Origin: Phytohabitans flavus
GTDB lineage: Bacteria; Actinomycetota; Actinomycetes; Mycobacteriales; Micromonosporaceae
Length of the DNA stretch: 64,000 nucleotides
Assembly (NCBI RefSeq): GCF_011764545.1
Contig: NZ_AP022870.1
Coordinates: 8,810,001 to 8,874,000, forward strand
Direction: 5' to 3'
Within the stretch, counting starts at the first letter, position 1. The number at the start of each line of letters is the position of its first letter. Positions 35,195 through 44,922 of the stretch are shown one piece after another. The position numbers were made by a program, and so were the translations under genes. The notes under the pieces are model-generated. The model was not told where the DNA came from and made no database searches. It worked only from the letters and a program-made list of their open reading frames with translations.

Positions 35195-36276
35195 TGACAA
35201 AGGTCCTGACGTGGCGCGCTCTCGGGCGCGCCACGCTGGCCCGCCAGCTCCTGCTGGAGCGCGCGCCCATGGGCGTGGCGGAGGCGGTCGAGCACTTGGT
35301 GGGTCTGCAAGGCCAGGCGCCGCACGCGCCGTACATCGGGCTCTGGTCGAGACTGTCCACATTTGACCCGGAGGAGCTGAGCGGGCTGCTTCGCGACCGG
35401 CTGGTGGTGCGGATCGCGCTGATGCGCGGCACCGTCCACCTGGTCACCGCCCGCGACGCGTGCGGCCTCCGCCCGCTGACGCAGTCGATCTACGACCGCG
35501 AGGTGCAGGCCAACAACCTCCCCGCCGCGCCGCTGGCCGGCCTCGATCTCGCGGCCTTGGCCGCCGCCGGGCGCGAGCTTCTCGAAGCAAAACCGCTATC
35601 TGGTACGAAGCTCGGGGCGCTCCTGTGTGAACGCTGGCCGAATCGGGAGGCGGCCTCGCTCGTGTACGGCCTGCGCGGGCTCCTCCCGCTCGTGCAGGTT
35701 CCACCGCGGGGACTGTGGGGGCGCAGCGGGCAGCCGGTGCTCACCACGCTCCAGTCGTGGACCGGGGCGCCACTGTCCCCGATGGATCCGGCGGTCGCCG
35801 TGACCCGCTACCTGGGCGCCTTCGGGCCGGCGAGCATCCAGGACGTACAGGCCTGGTCCGGGCTCACCGGGCTGGGCGAGGTGGTACGCGCGCTGCCGCT
35901 CGCCCGCTTCCGGAACGAGGCCGGGCGGGACCTCTTCGACCTGCCGGACGCCCCACGGCCCGACCCGGACACGCCGGCACCGGTGCGCTTCTTGGCTGAC
36001 TTCGACAACCTGCTGGTCTCGCACGCCGTTCGCACTCGCGTGATCGCCGACGCGCACCGGACGTACATGTCCCGGCACCGGCTCGTGCGGGCGTTCCTCG
36101 TCGACGGGGTTGCCGCCGGTACCTGGACGATCGCGAAGGGCCGCCTGACAGTGGAGCCGTTCGGGCAGCTCACCAAGCGGGACCGGGCCGCGGTGGTGGC
36201 CGAGGGGGCGCGGCTGCTGGCATTCGTCGCGCCGGGCGCCGATCCGTCCGGCGTGACGGTAGGCGCAGCGGCGTGA
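35194..36276 (+). CDS. AlkZ-like DNA glycosylase (winged-helix HTH_42 family)
   Basis: 360-residue protein of the winged-helix DNA-binding family (formerly DUF1006). It carries the QxQ catalytic motif (HLVGLQGQAPHAPYIG, residues about 34-49), the RGTVHLVTARD stretch and DFDNLLVSHAVRTRVI near the C-terminus. Members such as AlkZ in azinomycin producers and YcaQ in E. coli unhook alkylated or cross-linked bases. The exact lesion is unknown. Translation is coupled to the epoxide hydrolase (TGATG), suggesting joint protection against reactive epoxides. Confidence 0.88.
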   Translation: MTKVLTWRALGRATLARQLLLERAPMGVAEAVEHLVGLQGQAPHAPYIGLWSRLSTFDPEELSGLLRDRLVVRIALMRGTVHLVTARDACGLRPLTQSIYDREVQANNLPAAPLAGLDLAALAAAGRELLEAKPLSGTKLGALLCERWPNREAASLVYGLRGLLPLVQVPPRGLWGRSGQPVLTTLQSWTGAPLSPMDPAVAVTRYLGAFGPASIQDVQAWSGLTGLGEVVRALPLARFRNEAGRDLFDLPDAPRPDPDTPAPVRFLADFDNLLVSHAVRTRVIADAHRTYMSRHRLVRAFLVDGVAAGTWTIAKGRLTVEPFGQLTKRDRAAVVAEGARLLAFVAPGADPSGVTVGAAA

Positions 36277-36289
36277 GAGTCGTGGTGCG

Positions 36290-36709
36290 TCAACGCTCTG
36301 GCGCTCCGCTGAGCGCGGGCTCCTTGCCGTGCTCCCGGTCGTAGGCCTCCCGGGCGGCGGCGATCGTGGCGCGGTGCCGCTCGGCCCAGGTCGTTAGCGT
36401 GACAAGCGAGTCGTAGAGCTCCAGCGCGATCTCGGTCGCCCGGTACTCCACCTTTGGCGGGACGGTCGGGTAGACGGTGCGCACCAGGAGGCCGTCACGC
36501 TCCAGCTGGCGCAGCGTGAGCGTCAGCATGCGGCGGCTGATCCCCTCGACCGAGCGCTCCAGCTCGGTGAAGCGGACCGGGCCCTTCGAGGCGGCCACCA
36601 GGATGCCGATGCTCCACTTGCCGCCCACCCGGTCGAGCACCTGGCGGACGGTGCAGGCCTGGTCCTCGACCGGGACCTGCTCGGTCACACATTTGTTTCC
36701 CTGAGACAT
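36290..36709 (-). CDS. HxlR family transcriptional regulator
   Basis: 139-residue winged-helix protein with HxlR features: CTVRQVLDRVGGKWSIGILVAAS, RFTELERSVEGISRRMLTLTLRQLERDGLL and the wing YPTVPPKVEYRAT. Divergent from the MFS transporter at 36795 and probably its repressor or activator through the inverted repeat 36735-36751. Cys at positions 7 and 19 could sense redox stress, as in some HxlR relatives. Confidence 0.93.
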   Translation of the reverse strand: MSQGNKCVTEQVPVEDQACTVRQVLDRVGGKWSIGILVAASKGPVRFTELERSVEGISRRMLTLTLRQLERDGLLVRTVYPTVPPKVEYRATEIALELYDSLVTLTTWAERHRATIAAAREAYDREHGKEPALSGAPER

Positions 36710-36734
36710 AAAAGTGCCTCCTTACGCCGGGCTT

Positions 36735-36751
36735 CATGGTCACACACCATG
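36735..36751. promoter_or_regulatory. Candidate HxlR operator
   Basis: CATGGT-CACAC-ACCATG, a perfect 6-bp inverted repeat with 5-nt spacer, lies in the 85-bp gap between the divergent hxlR-type and MFS genes. Half-site spacing fits a dimeric winged-helix regulator. Confidence 0.5.
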
Positions 36752-36794
36752 GGTGCTGTTACAAGTCGTGCACCTAGAGAACGGGTGGTTACCC

Positions 36795-38218
36795 ATGGAC
36801 CGGCTCAGGCTGGCGTTACTGATCTTCGCGGCCTTCATTATCTCGATCGACTTCAATATCGTGTACGTCGCGCTGCCCGACATCGGGCACGAGCTGGGCT
36901 TCACGGCGCAGTCGCTTCAGTGGGTGGTCAGCGCGTACGCGGTGGGCTTCGGTGGGCTCCTGCTGCTCGGCGGGCGGGCGGTGGACCGGCTCGGCGCACG
37001 GCGGATGTTCGTGCTCGGGCTCGCGATCTTCGGAATTGCCTCCTTCGCCGGTGGCCTGGCTGGTGCGCCGGGCGTGCTGGTGGCCGCGCGGGTCGTGCAG
37101 GGTACCGGTGGCGCGCTGCTCTTCCCGGCCACGCTCGCCCTGATCAACAACACCTTCGCCGCCGGCCCGGCACGCAACCGCGCGCTAAGCCTCTGGGGCG
37201 TCGCCGGGAGCACCGGCGCGGTCGTCGGCCCGATGGCCGGTGGCGTGATCACCAACTACCTCGGCTGGGAGTGGATCTTCTTCGTCAACGCCCCGCTCAC
37301 GCTGGCCGCCATACTGGCCGCGCTCCGGGTGCTTACCCCGGACCCGGGCGGCTACGCGTGGGGCGGCTTCGACCTGCCGGGCGCGCTGGTGGCCACCGCC
37401 GGCTCGACGCTAGTGGTGTTCGGGCTGGCCAGCGGGCCGGAGGCGGGCTGGGGCTCGGCACGCGGCGCGGGTGCGCTGGCGCTCGGCGGGGTGCTGCTAG
37501 CCGCGTTCGTGCTGATCGAGCGGCGCTCCCGCGACCCGCTGGCCCCGCCGCGCCTGCTCGGCGTACGCAGCCTTGTCACGATGATGGCGTTGATCTTCGT
37601 GCTCATGGGCACGATCAACACGCTGCACTACCTCTTCTACATGGACGTGCAGGAGGTGCTCGGGTACACCGCGCTCGGCGCCGGCCTCGCGTTCCTGCCG
37701 ATGAGCGTCACGTCGATCGTGGGCGCGGCGAAGCTGCTCCCGCTGCTGCTGAGCCGCCTCGGCATGCGCAACGCCCTCTTCGTCGGCGTGCTCGGCGCGG
37801 GCCTGGCGATGGCGGCGGTCGCGGCGGGCATGTCGGCGGACGGTTCGTACTGGCGGCTGCTGCCGGGCATCGTGCTGCTCGGGCTGTGCGGCGGCCTGGT
37901 GTACCCGATGGTCTTCCTCGCCAGCGGCACGGACGTCGCCCCGGCGAGCAGGGCGTCGCGGCGGCGCTGGTCTCCACCTCCCAGCAGATCGGCGGCGCGG
38001 TGGGGCTGGCCGCGCTCGTCGCGGTCGCCAACGCGGGCATCGATGTCGGCGCGGGCGCCGCGCCGGCGGCGGACCTGGTGGCCGGCCTGCGTACGGCCGG
38101 GTGGGTAGCCGCGGTGGTGACCGTCGCGGGAGCGTTCCTCATCCTGCTCCTGAAGCGCGCTGACCAGCGGGAGCCGCAGCCGGCGGCCGCGGAATTGTCG
38201 GTCGGGCCACTACCGTGA
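36795..38218 (+). CDS. MFS drug-type efflux transporter, frameshifted at 37939-37944
   Basis: Predicted 14-TM drug:proton antiporter (EmrB/QacA-like) of about 474 residues. TM1 with IDFNIVYVALPDIG, motif A-like GGRAVDRLGARR, motif C region GSTGAVVGPMAGG. The frame breaks in CCCCGG at 37939-37944. One extra C or G gives the same protein, joining SGTDVAPG to EQGVAAALVSTSQQIGGAVG, the classical helix 13 region. Start ATG 36795. Divergent from an HxlR-type regulator that likely controls it. Confidence 0.86.
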
Positions 38219-38222
38219 AGTC

Positions 38223-39737
38223 GTGCGGTTTGTTGATCTCGTGGCCACCTCGGCGGCCGTTTCGGCGACGTCCAGCCGAAAAGCCAAGGTCGAGCTGCTC
38301 GCCGACGCGCTGCGCCGGCTGGAGCCGGAGGAGATCGTGGCCGGCTCGGCATACCTGGCCGGTGAGCTGCGCCAGCGCCAGACCGGGGTCGGCTGGGCCA
38401 CGCTCCGGGAGGCGCCACCACCCGCCGCTGAGCCCACCCTGACCGTAGGCGCCGTCGACCGGGCGATCGAGGAGATCTCGAAGGTCGGCGGCGCCGGCTC
38501 GCAGGCCCGCCGCCGGGATCTCGTCGGCGGGCTCTTCGCCTCGGCCACCGCGGACGAGCAGCGCCACCTCATCGGGCTCTTCGGCGGCGAGCTGCGCCAG
38601 GGCGCCCAGGCCGGCCTGCTGGTCGACGCGATCGCGCGGGCCGGCGAGGTGCCGGTGACGCTCGTGCGGCGGGCGCTGCTGCTGGCCGGCGACCTCAAGG
38701 AGGTGGCTGCGGCGGCGATGACCCGCGGGGCGGCGGCGCTCGCGGAGTTCACACTGCGGGTGGGGCGGCCGCTCGCCCCGATGCTGGCGCAGAGCGCGGC
38801 TTCGGTCGAGGATGCGCTCGCCGCCACGGGCGTGCCCGCCGTGGTCGACGTCAAGCTCGACGGGATCCGCATCCAGGTGCACCGCTCGGGCGACGAGGTG
38901 GCGGTCTTCACCCGCAGCCTTGACGACATCACGCCCCGGCTGCCCGAGGTGGTCGCGGCCGTGCGCGCACTGCCGGCGCGGGAGATCGTGCTCGACGGCG
39001 AGGCGATGGCGCTGGACGCGGCGGGGCGGCCGCGCCCGTTTCAGGAGACGGCGAGCCGGGCGGCCACCCGTGGCGTGCCGGTCACCGCCATCACGCCGTA
39101 CTTCTTCGACATCCTGCACCTGGACGGTACGGACCTGCTGGACGCGTCCGGGCGGGACCGCTGGGCTGCGCTCGCCGAGGCGGTACCGGCGCCGCTGCTC
39201 GTCGGCCGCACGGCGGTGACCACGCCCGCCGAGGCGGCGGATGCCTTCGCCGCGGCGCTGGCCGCGGGCCAGGAGGGCGTGGTCGTGAAGTCACCCGAAT
39301 CGGCGTACGACGTGGGGAGGCGCGGCGCGGCCTGGGTCAAGGTCAAGCCCCGGCACACGCTCGACCTCGTGGTGCTGGCCGTCGAGTGGGGACACGGTAG
39401 GCGCAAGGGCTGGCTGTCCAATTTGCACCTCGGCGCCCGGGATCCGGAGACCGGCGGGTTCGTGATGCTGGGCAAGACGTTCAAAGGCCTCACCGACGAG
39501 CTGTTGCGGTGGCAGACTCAACGCTTTCTGGAGTTGGCCGTCGACAAGGGCGATTGGGTCGTCACCGTGCGTCCCGAGCAGGTGGTCGAGGTCGCGTTCG
39601 ACGGGGTGCAGGCGAGCCCGCGCTACCCCGGCGGCGTGGCACTGCGGTTCGCGCGCGTGTTGCGGTACCGCGACGACAAGCCGGCGTCCGAGGCCGACAC
39701 AATTGACACCGTGCGGGCGATCCATAACAGAACGTAA
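38223..39737 (+). CDS. ligB: ATP-dependent DNA ligase LigB
   Basis: 504-residue single-protein DNA ligase similar to mycobacterial LigB. An N-terminal DNA-binding domain (1-200) precedes the adenylation domain with active-site lysine in VDVKLDGIRIQVH, then VVVKSPESAYDVGRRG and WVKVKPRHTLDLVV, and a C-terminal OB domain (MLGKTFKGLTDELL). GTG 38223 lies 5 bp after the MFS stop. It seals nicks with ATP and is probably accessory to the NAD-dependent LigA. No nuclease or primase domain, so not LigD. Confidence 0.94.
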   Translation: MRFVDLVATSAAVSATSSRKAKVELLADALRRLEPEEIVAGSAYLAGELRQRQTGVGWATLREAPPPAAEPTLTVGAVDRAIEEISKVGGAGSQARRRDLVGGLFASATADEQRHLIGLFGGELRQGAQAGLLVDAIARAGEVPVTLVRRALLLAGDLKEVAAAAMTRGAAALAEFTLRVGRPLAPMLAQSAASVEDALAATGVPAVVDVKLDGIRIQVHRSGDEVAVFTRSLDDITPRLPEVVAAVRALPAREIVLDGEAMALDAAGRPRPFQETASRAATRGVPVTAITPYFFDILHLDGTDLLDASGRDRWAALAEAVPAPLLVGRTAVTTPAEAADAFAAALAAGQEGVVVKSPESAYDVGRRGAAWVKVKPRHTLDLVVLAVEWGHGRRKGWLSNLHLGARDPETGGFVMLGKTFKGLTDELLRWQTQRFLELAVDKGDWVVTVRPEQVVEVAFDGVQASPRYPGGVALRFARVLRYRDDKPASEADTIDTVRAIHNRT

Positions 39738-39883
39738 AGGTTCCAGATAACCGCCACTGCCCCTATGCTGGCTGATTATGTGCCGGCCTTTGTCCGAAAG
39801 GTGGGGCCTGTGGTTTTCCCCGGCGGGATTCATGTCGCGTGCCCGCGACGCGATGATCCGACGGTAGGGAGGCAGCGGCACCG

Positions 39884-41715
39884 ATGGTGACCGCAGAGCG
39901 GCTCGCCCAGCACTGGGCCCGCGCTATCGCGTGGACGAGCTTCGTGTCGATGACGACCGGTGAGCTGGCCGTCTACCTGGCGGGACCGTCCACTCGCCTC
40001 CTCGACGCGCTCACCGCGGAAAAGGCCGACCCCCGTGCCGCGCAGGAGATCGGCGCCGGGCTTGTGGACGCCCACTTCACCCAGCCCGCCTCGCTGGACC
40101 GCACGCTCGTGGTGCTCGACGAGCAGCTCGGGGCGTACGCCGAGTCGATCGGCAAGGGCTCCCGGCTCGGCCTGCTCCAGGGCGCGCTCGCCGCCGGGTA
40201 CGCCCAGGCGCTGCGTGAGCGGACGCTGCGCGAGCAGGAGGACATCTACGCCGCCGCGCTGGCCGCCCGGATCGAGGCCGAGGAGGCCCGGCGGTCGCTC
40301 CAAGAGCAGCTGCGCCACCAGGCCCTGCACGACCCGCTCACCGACCTGCCCAACCGCACGCTCTTCTTCGAACGGCTCACCAGCGCCCTGGGGCGGGCAA
40401 GGTCCGGGCCGAGGAGCGTAGCGACGAGGGCGGATCGCGCCGGCCCCTCGGGGCCTCAGCGAGCGAAGCGAGCGCAGCCAACGCAGCCCTGATCAAGCCG
40501 GAGGCCGATGCCCGGATCGGCATCTGCTACCTCGACCTCGACGGCTTCAAGGCGATCAACGACACGCTTGGGCACGACGCGGGCGACGACCTGATCCGTA
40601 CCGTGGCCAGCCGCCTCGCCGTGCGGCTGACGCCCAGCGGTCACCTTGTCGCCCGGATGGGCGGCGACGAGTTCGTCGTGCTGGTCGAGCAGGTCAAGAG
40701 CACCGACGATGTCGTACGGGTGGCCGAGCTCGCCCTCGACGCGGTGCGCGCGCCGGTGTACCTCGGCGGCCATGTCCTCAATGTCTCGGCCAGCGTGGGC
40801 GTGGTCGACCGGCCGGTGGAGGGGACCGACGCGGCCGAGCTGATGAAGGCGGCGGACACCACGCTGTACTGGGCGAAGGCCGACGGGCGGGACCGGTGGG
40901 CGATCTTCGACGCCGACCGGCACGCCTCGGACGTGAGCCGCTACAGGCTCTCCGGCCAGCTGCCCGAGGCGCTCGCCCGGCGCGAGTTTTTTGTGGAGTA
41001 CCAGCCGTTGGTGCGCCTCGACGACGCCGTCGTGATCGGCACCGAGGCGCTGGTGCGGTGGCGCCATCCCGAGCTGGGGGTGCTCGGCCCCAACCGCTTC
41101 ATCGAGCTGGCCGAGGAGACCGGCGCGATCGCCCCGCTCGGCCAGTGGGTGCTCATTGAGGCATGCCGGCAGGGCCGGGCGTGGCGGGATGTTCACCCGC
41201 ACAAGCCGCTGCTGATGAGCGTCAACATCGCGGTGCGCCAGATCCGCGACGCCGGCTTCGTCGACGCGGTCAAGGAGGTGCTCGCCGAGACCGGGCTGGA
41301 GCCGGAGGCGCTTCAGCTCGAGGTGACCGAGAGCTCGGTGATGGGCAGCGCCGGACAGCCGCTGCAAACGCTCCACGCGCTCGCCGAGCTTGGCGTGCGG
41401 ATCGCGATCGACGACTTCGGGACCGGGTACTCCAACCTGTCGTACCTGCGTGACCTGCCGGTACACGCGCTCAAGCTGGCCGGGCGCTTCATGGCCGGGC
41501 TGCGCGCGCCGGGCGGGCCCGACCAGACCGACCAGGAGATCCTCTCCGCGCTGATCGGGTTGGCCCACAAGCTGAAGCTCACGGTGACCGCCGAGGGCGT
41601 GGAGACGGCCGCCCAGGCGACAGCGCTGCGCGAGCTGGGCTGCGACACCGCGCAGGGCTGGCACTACGGGCGCGCGGTGCCGCCCGAGGAAGTGGAGCTA
41701 AAGGGCCGCCAGTGA
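39884..41715 (+). CDS. GGDEF-EAL cyclic-di-GMP protein, frameshifted at 40390-40393
   Basis: About 610 residues. An N-terminal helical region of unknown role (1-145) is followed by GGDEF (HDPLTDLPNRTLFFERL, LDLDGFKAIND, MGGDEFVVLVEQ) and EAL (YQPLVRL, TEALVRWRHPE, IDDFGTGYSNLSYL) domains, each with intact signature residues. The frame breaks at GGGG 40390-40393; one added G reads through an alanine/serine/glutamate-rich insert (about 35 residues) between the first GGDEF helix and LDLDGF. Soluble, no membrane segment. It could make or degrade c-di-GMP. Confidence 0.85.
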
Positions 41716-42054
41716 GCGGACGTAGTTGACCTGGTTGTGGATCTGCTGCACCTGCTCCTGGGTCGTGACCGGGATGCGGGCCACGTACTGCCGCGGGCCG
41801 TTGGTCACCGTCACCTGCACCGTGCCCTTGTAGATCGTCTGTTTCACCAGCAGGAAGAGCAGGCTGAGGACGGTCAGCACGCAGAAGCCCAGCACCGCCG
41901 CCCAGATCGCCCAGGTCGGCGTCTTCTGCTCGGTCTGCCAGAAGTCGGAGACCTGCCAGGTCGACTGGGCGAGCGGGATCTCGCCGGCGGGCGTGCGGAC
42001 GGCCGTGGGTGTCACCGCGATCTCGCCGATCAGGGCGACGACAGCGTCACTCAC
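41698..42054 (-). CDS. Hypothetical membrane protein (DUF-type, one TM helix)
   Basis: 118-residue protein with one central helix (AIWAAVLGFCVLTVLSLLFLLV, about residues 49-70) followed by a small beta-rich domain (GTVQVTVTNGPRQYVARIPV). Its GTG 42054 overlaps the SURF1 stop by 4 bp, so it is co-translated with SURF1. It overlaps the convergent GGDEF-EAL gene by 18 bp. Function unknown. Confidence 0.8.
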   Translation of the reverse strand: MSDAVVALIGEIAVTPTAVRTPAGEIPLAQSTWQVSDFWQTEQKTPTWAIWAAVLGFCVLTVLSLLFLLVKQTIYKGTVQVTVTNGPRQYVARIPVTTQEQVQQIHNQVNYVRSLAAL

Positions 42055-42784
42055 GCGATCGCCACTTCTGCCCGGTCCACCGGCTCATCCGCCTTCGGAT
42101 GCGCCTCGCGGTAGACCATCCAGCCGAAGCCGGCGAGGGCCAGCCCCGCGAAGAGCCACCACTGGAGTACGTACCCGGCGTTCTGCCAGGAGTTTTCGTG
42201 CCGGATGGTGACCGCGGTGAAGCCGGCGGTGGGCTCCTCGGCCAGCAGGTACGCACCCCACAGCGGGTAGGGGAGATCCTCGGCCAGCCGCTCCACGCCG
42301 ATCCGGCGTACCTCGATCTTGCCGTCGCGGAGGCTCACCGAGTCGGGGCGGCTCTCGCTCGGGTGCACCCGGCCGACCACCGTCACCTCCCCCTTTGGGG
42401 GAGCCGGCACCTTCGGCATCGAGGCCGCGCCCGACGGCGACGGCGGCACCCAGCCCCGGTCGACCAGGACCGTCGGCCCGTCCGTGCGGACCAGCGGCGT
42501 GACCACCTCGTAGCCGACCGCGCCCTCGACCGTGCGGCCGCGCACCAGGATCTCGTTCGCCGGGTCGTACTCGCCGGTTACGGTGACCCGGGTCCAGGCC
42601 GCGGGCACTTCTTCCGGCAGTGCGACAGGCGCGACCCGTGACGACTCATCGATCCGTTCGTTGGTCGCACTGCGCTGTTGGTACCGGTGCAACTGCCAGT
42701 TGCCGAGCAGCACCATGACGACGGCCGCCACGCCGATGAGAGCGGCAAAGCCCAGCCAGCGGGGGTGAGGAGGAACCGGTACAC
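42051..42784 (-). CDS. SURF1 family cytochrome oxidase assembly protein, frameshifted at 42761-42765
   Basis: About 244 residues with two membrane helices: one at the N-terminus (WLGFAALIGVAAVVMVLLG) and one near the C-terminus (YVLQWWLFAGLALAGFGW). SURF1 domain motifs GNWQLHRYQQR, VLVDRGWVP and QNAGYVLQWW are present. The true start GTG 42784 gives VYRFLLTP, but the frame breaks at GGGGG 42761-42765 (CCCCC on the coding strand). One added C yields VYRFLLTPRWLGFAAL, the usual actinobacterial SURF1 start. Supports assembly of the aa3 oxidase. Confidence 0.85.
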
Positions 42785-42851
42785 AGCACGAGGCTACCCG
42801 TGTGATCTCAGGCACTACGCTGGTCCCGCCGATTGTGGGGAGGAGACGTCG

Positions 42852-44338
42852 ATGACCGCCGTACCGCGTGTCGTGGTGAGCGCACCATCGTCCGGGCACG
42901 GCAAGACGGCCGTGGCCGTCGGCCTCCTCGCGGCCCTCGCGGGGCGGGGCATGCGCGCCGCCGGCTTCAAGATCGGCCCAGACCACACCGACGCCGCCTA
43001 CCTCGGGCTCGCCGCCGGCCGGCCCGGCCGCAACCTCGACCCCCGGCTGGTCGGCTCGGCGCGGGTCGCCCCGCTCTTCGCCCACGGTGCCAACGGCGCG
43101 GACATCGCGGTGATGGAAGGCACGATGGGGCTCTTCGACAGCCTCACCGGCCGCTCCGACTCGCACTCCACCGCGGGCGTCGCCGCCACCCTGCGCGCGC
43201 CGGTCATCCTCGTGATCGACGTCGGCGCGATGGGCCAGTCGGTCGCCGCGCTTGTGCACGGCTTCCGGGCGTACGACGAGGTGCTGTGGCTCGGCGGCGT
43301 GATCCTCAACCGGGTCGCCTCGGACCGGCACGAGCAGTTGTTGCGCGAGGCGCTCGACGACATCGGCGTGCCCGTCTTCGGCGCGCTGCGCCGCCGCGAC
43401 CTGCCCGCCGCGCTGCCGTCCCGGCACGACGGGGTGGTGCCCGTCGTGCACCGCGCCGTCGAGGCGGTCCGCGGGGTGCGGCGGCTGGGCGAGGGCATCG
43501 CCGGTGCCGTCGACCTCGATCGGCTCGTCGCGCTCGCCCGTTCCGCGCCCCAGCTCGGCGTGGAGCCCTGGACCGCGCGCGGGAGAGCCCCGCCGTCGCG
43601 GTCGGGCGCCGCCCGGTCGTCGCGCTCGCCGGCGGTCCGACGATGTCCTACTCGTACGTGGAGACGGCCGAGCTGCTCACCGCCGCCCGCGCCCACGTCG
43701 TCATGGTCGACCCGCTGCGCGACGAGCACCTGCCCGAGGGGACGGACGCGCTGGTCATCGGGGGCGGCCTGCCCGAGTCGTACGCGGAGGAGCTTTCCGC
43801 CAACCGCCGGCTGTGTGCCGAGGTGGCCGAGCTGGCCCAGGCCGGCCGCCCGGTGCTCGCCGAAGGTGCGGGGGTGCTGTGGCTGGCCCGGGAGTTCGAC
43901 GGCCGGCCGATGTGTGGGGTCGTCGAGGCGACCGGCATGAGCACCGACCAGGTCGTCGTCGGCTACCGCGAGGCCACCGCGCGGGCCTCGACCCCGGTGG
44001 CCCAGGTCGGCGCCCGGATGGTCGGCTACAAGCAGCACAGCGGCGTGCTCAACCCGCGCGCCGGCCAGACCCCCGCCTGGACCTGGGGCGGCAGCACCCC
44101 CGAGGGCTTCGTGTGGCGCCGGGTGCACGCGTCTCAGCTCATGCTGCACTGGGCCGGCGCGCCGGAGATCGCCCACCGCCTGGTGGCGGCCGCCGCACCC
44201 GCCGACGCCCCGACGCCGGTGTCGCCCGTGCCTGCCCTCTCCTCGACCGCGGACACCGCGCAGCTGCCGACCCAGCCCGGCCCGCCGGCGCAAGAAGCCC
44301 AACCACCCGTCAGTCCTAGCGGTGAGGTCAATTCGTGA
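42852..44338 (+). CDS. cobB: Cobyrinate a,c-diamide synthase CobB, frameshifted at 43581-43583
   Basis: ATP- and glutamine-dependent amidation of cobyrinate carboxylates a and c. About 495 residues: N-terminal P-loop ATPase (VVSAPSSGHGKTAVAVG; FKIGPDHTDAAYLG; VMEGTMGLFDS) and C-terminal amidotransferase-like domain (VIGGGLPESYAEEL; LAEGAGVLWLAREF). The frame breaks at GGG 43581-43583; one added G joins WTARG to ESPAVAVGRRPVVALAGG. A proline-rich tail ends the protein. ATG 42852 has GGGGAGGAG upstream. Downstream acetyltransferase overlaps by GTGA. Confidence 0.88.
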
Positions 44339-44913
44339 CTGGACACGTGGCGGTGCGGCGGTTTCCGTCGTTGACCGTGTCGACTCCGCGCGTCCTCGTA
44401 CGCCCGGTGGAGGTCGCCGACGCCAAGGCGATCACCGAGGTGTTCATGGACAAGCAGACCCAGCGGTGGCTGCCGTTCCCGCGCGAGTTCGGGCAGATCG
44501 AGGGCATCGCCTGGTGCACCGAGACCGCCCAGGAGCGGCGGGACAGCGGCAACGGCGACCACTACGCGGTGGTACGCCGCGAGGACGACCGGCTGGTCGG
44601 GTGCCTGTGGACCAAGCGCACCGACTGGGTCGCCAAGGTTACCGAGGTGTCGTACGTGATCGCCCCGGACACCCGCGGCTTCGGCGTGGCCGCGGAGGCG
44701 GTCGACGCACTCGCCATCGCGCTGCTGCTGGAGCACGGCTTCCAGCGGGTCGAGCTGCGGGTGGCGCCGGGCAACACCGCGTCCCGCCGGGTCGCGGAGA
44801 AGGCCGGCTTCACGTACGAGGGCCTGCTCCGCAACGCCGGGCACGTACACAGCGGCCGGGTCGACCTCGAGGTGTGGTCACTCGTCAAGGCCGACCTCCA
44901 CGCCGGCTCCTAG
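44335..44913 (+). CDS. GNAT acetyltransferase, RimJ/RimL-like
   Basis: 192-residue GNAT protein, GTG 44335 overlapping the cobB stop. N-terminal TPRVLVRPVEVADAKAITEVF and acetyl-CoA region VIAPDTRGFGVAAEAVDALA, then ELRVAPGNTASRRVAEKAGFTYEG, typical of RimJ/RimL N-acetyltransferases. Coupling to cobB is probably positional rather than functional. Confidence 0.9.
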   Translation: MTGHVAVRRFPSLTVSTPRVLVRPVEVADAKAITEVFMDKQTQRWLPFPREFGQIEGIAWCTETAQERRDSGNGDHYAVVRREDDRLVGCLWTKRTDWVAKVTEVSYVIAPDTRGFGVAAEAVDALAIALLLEHGFQRVELRVAPGNTASRRVAEKAGFTYEGLLRNAGHVHSGRVDLEVWSLVKADLHAGS

Positions 44914-44922
44914 CGTGCGGGA

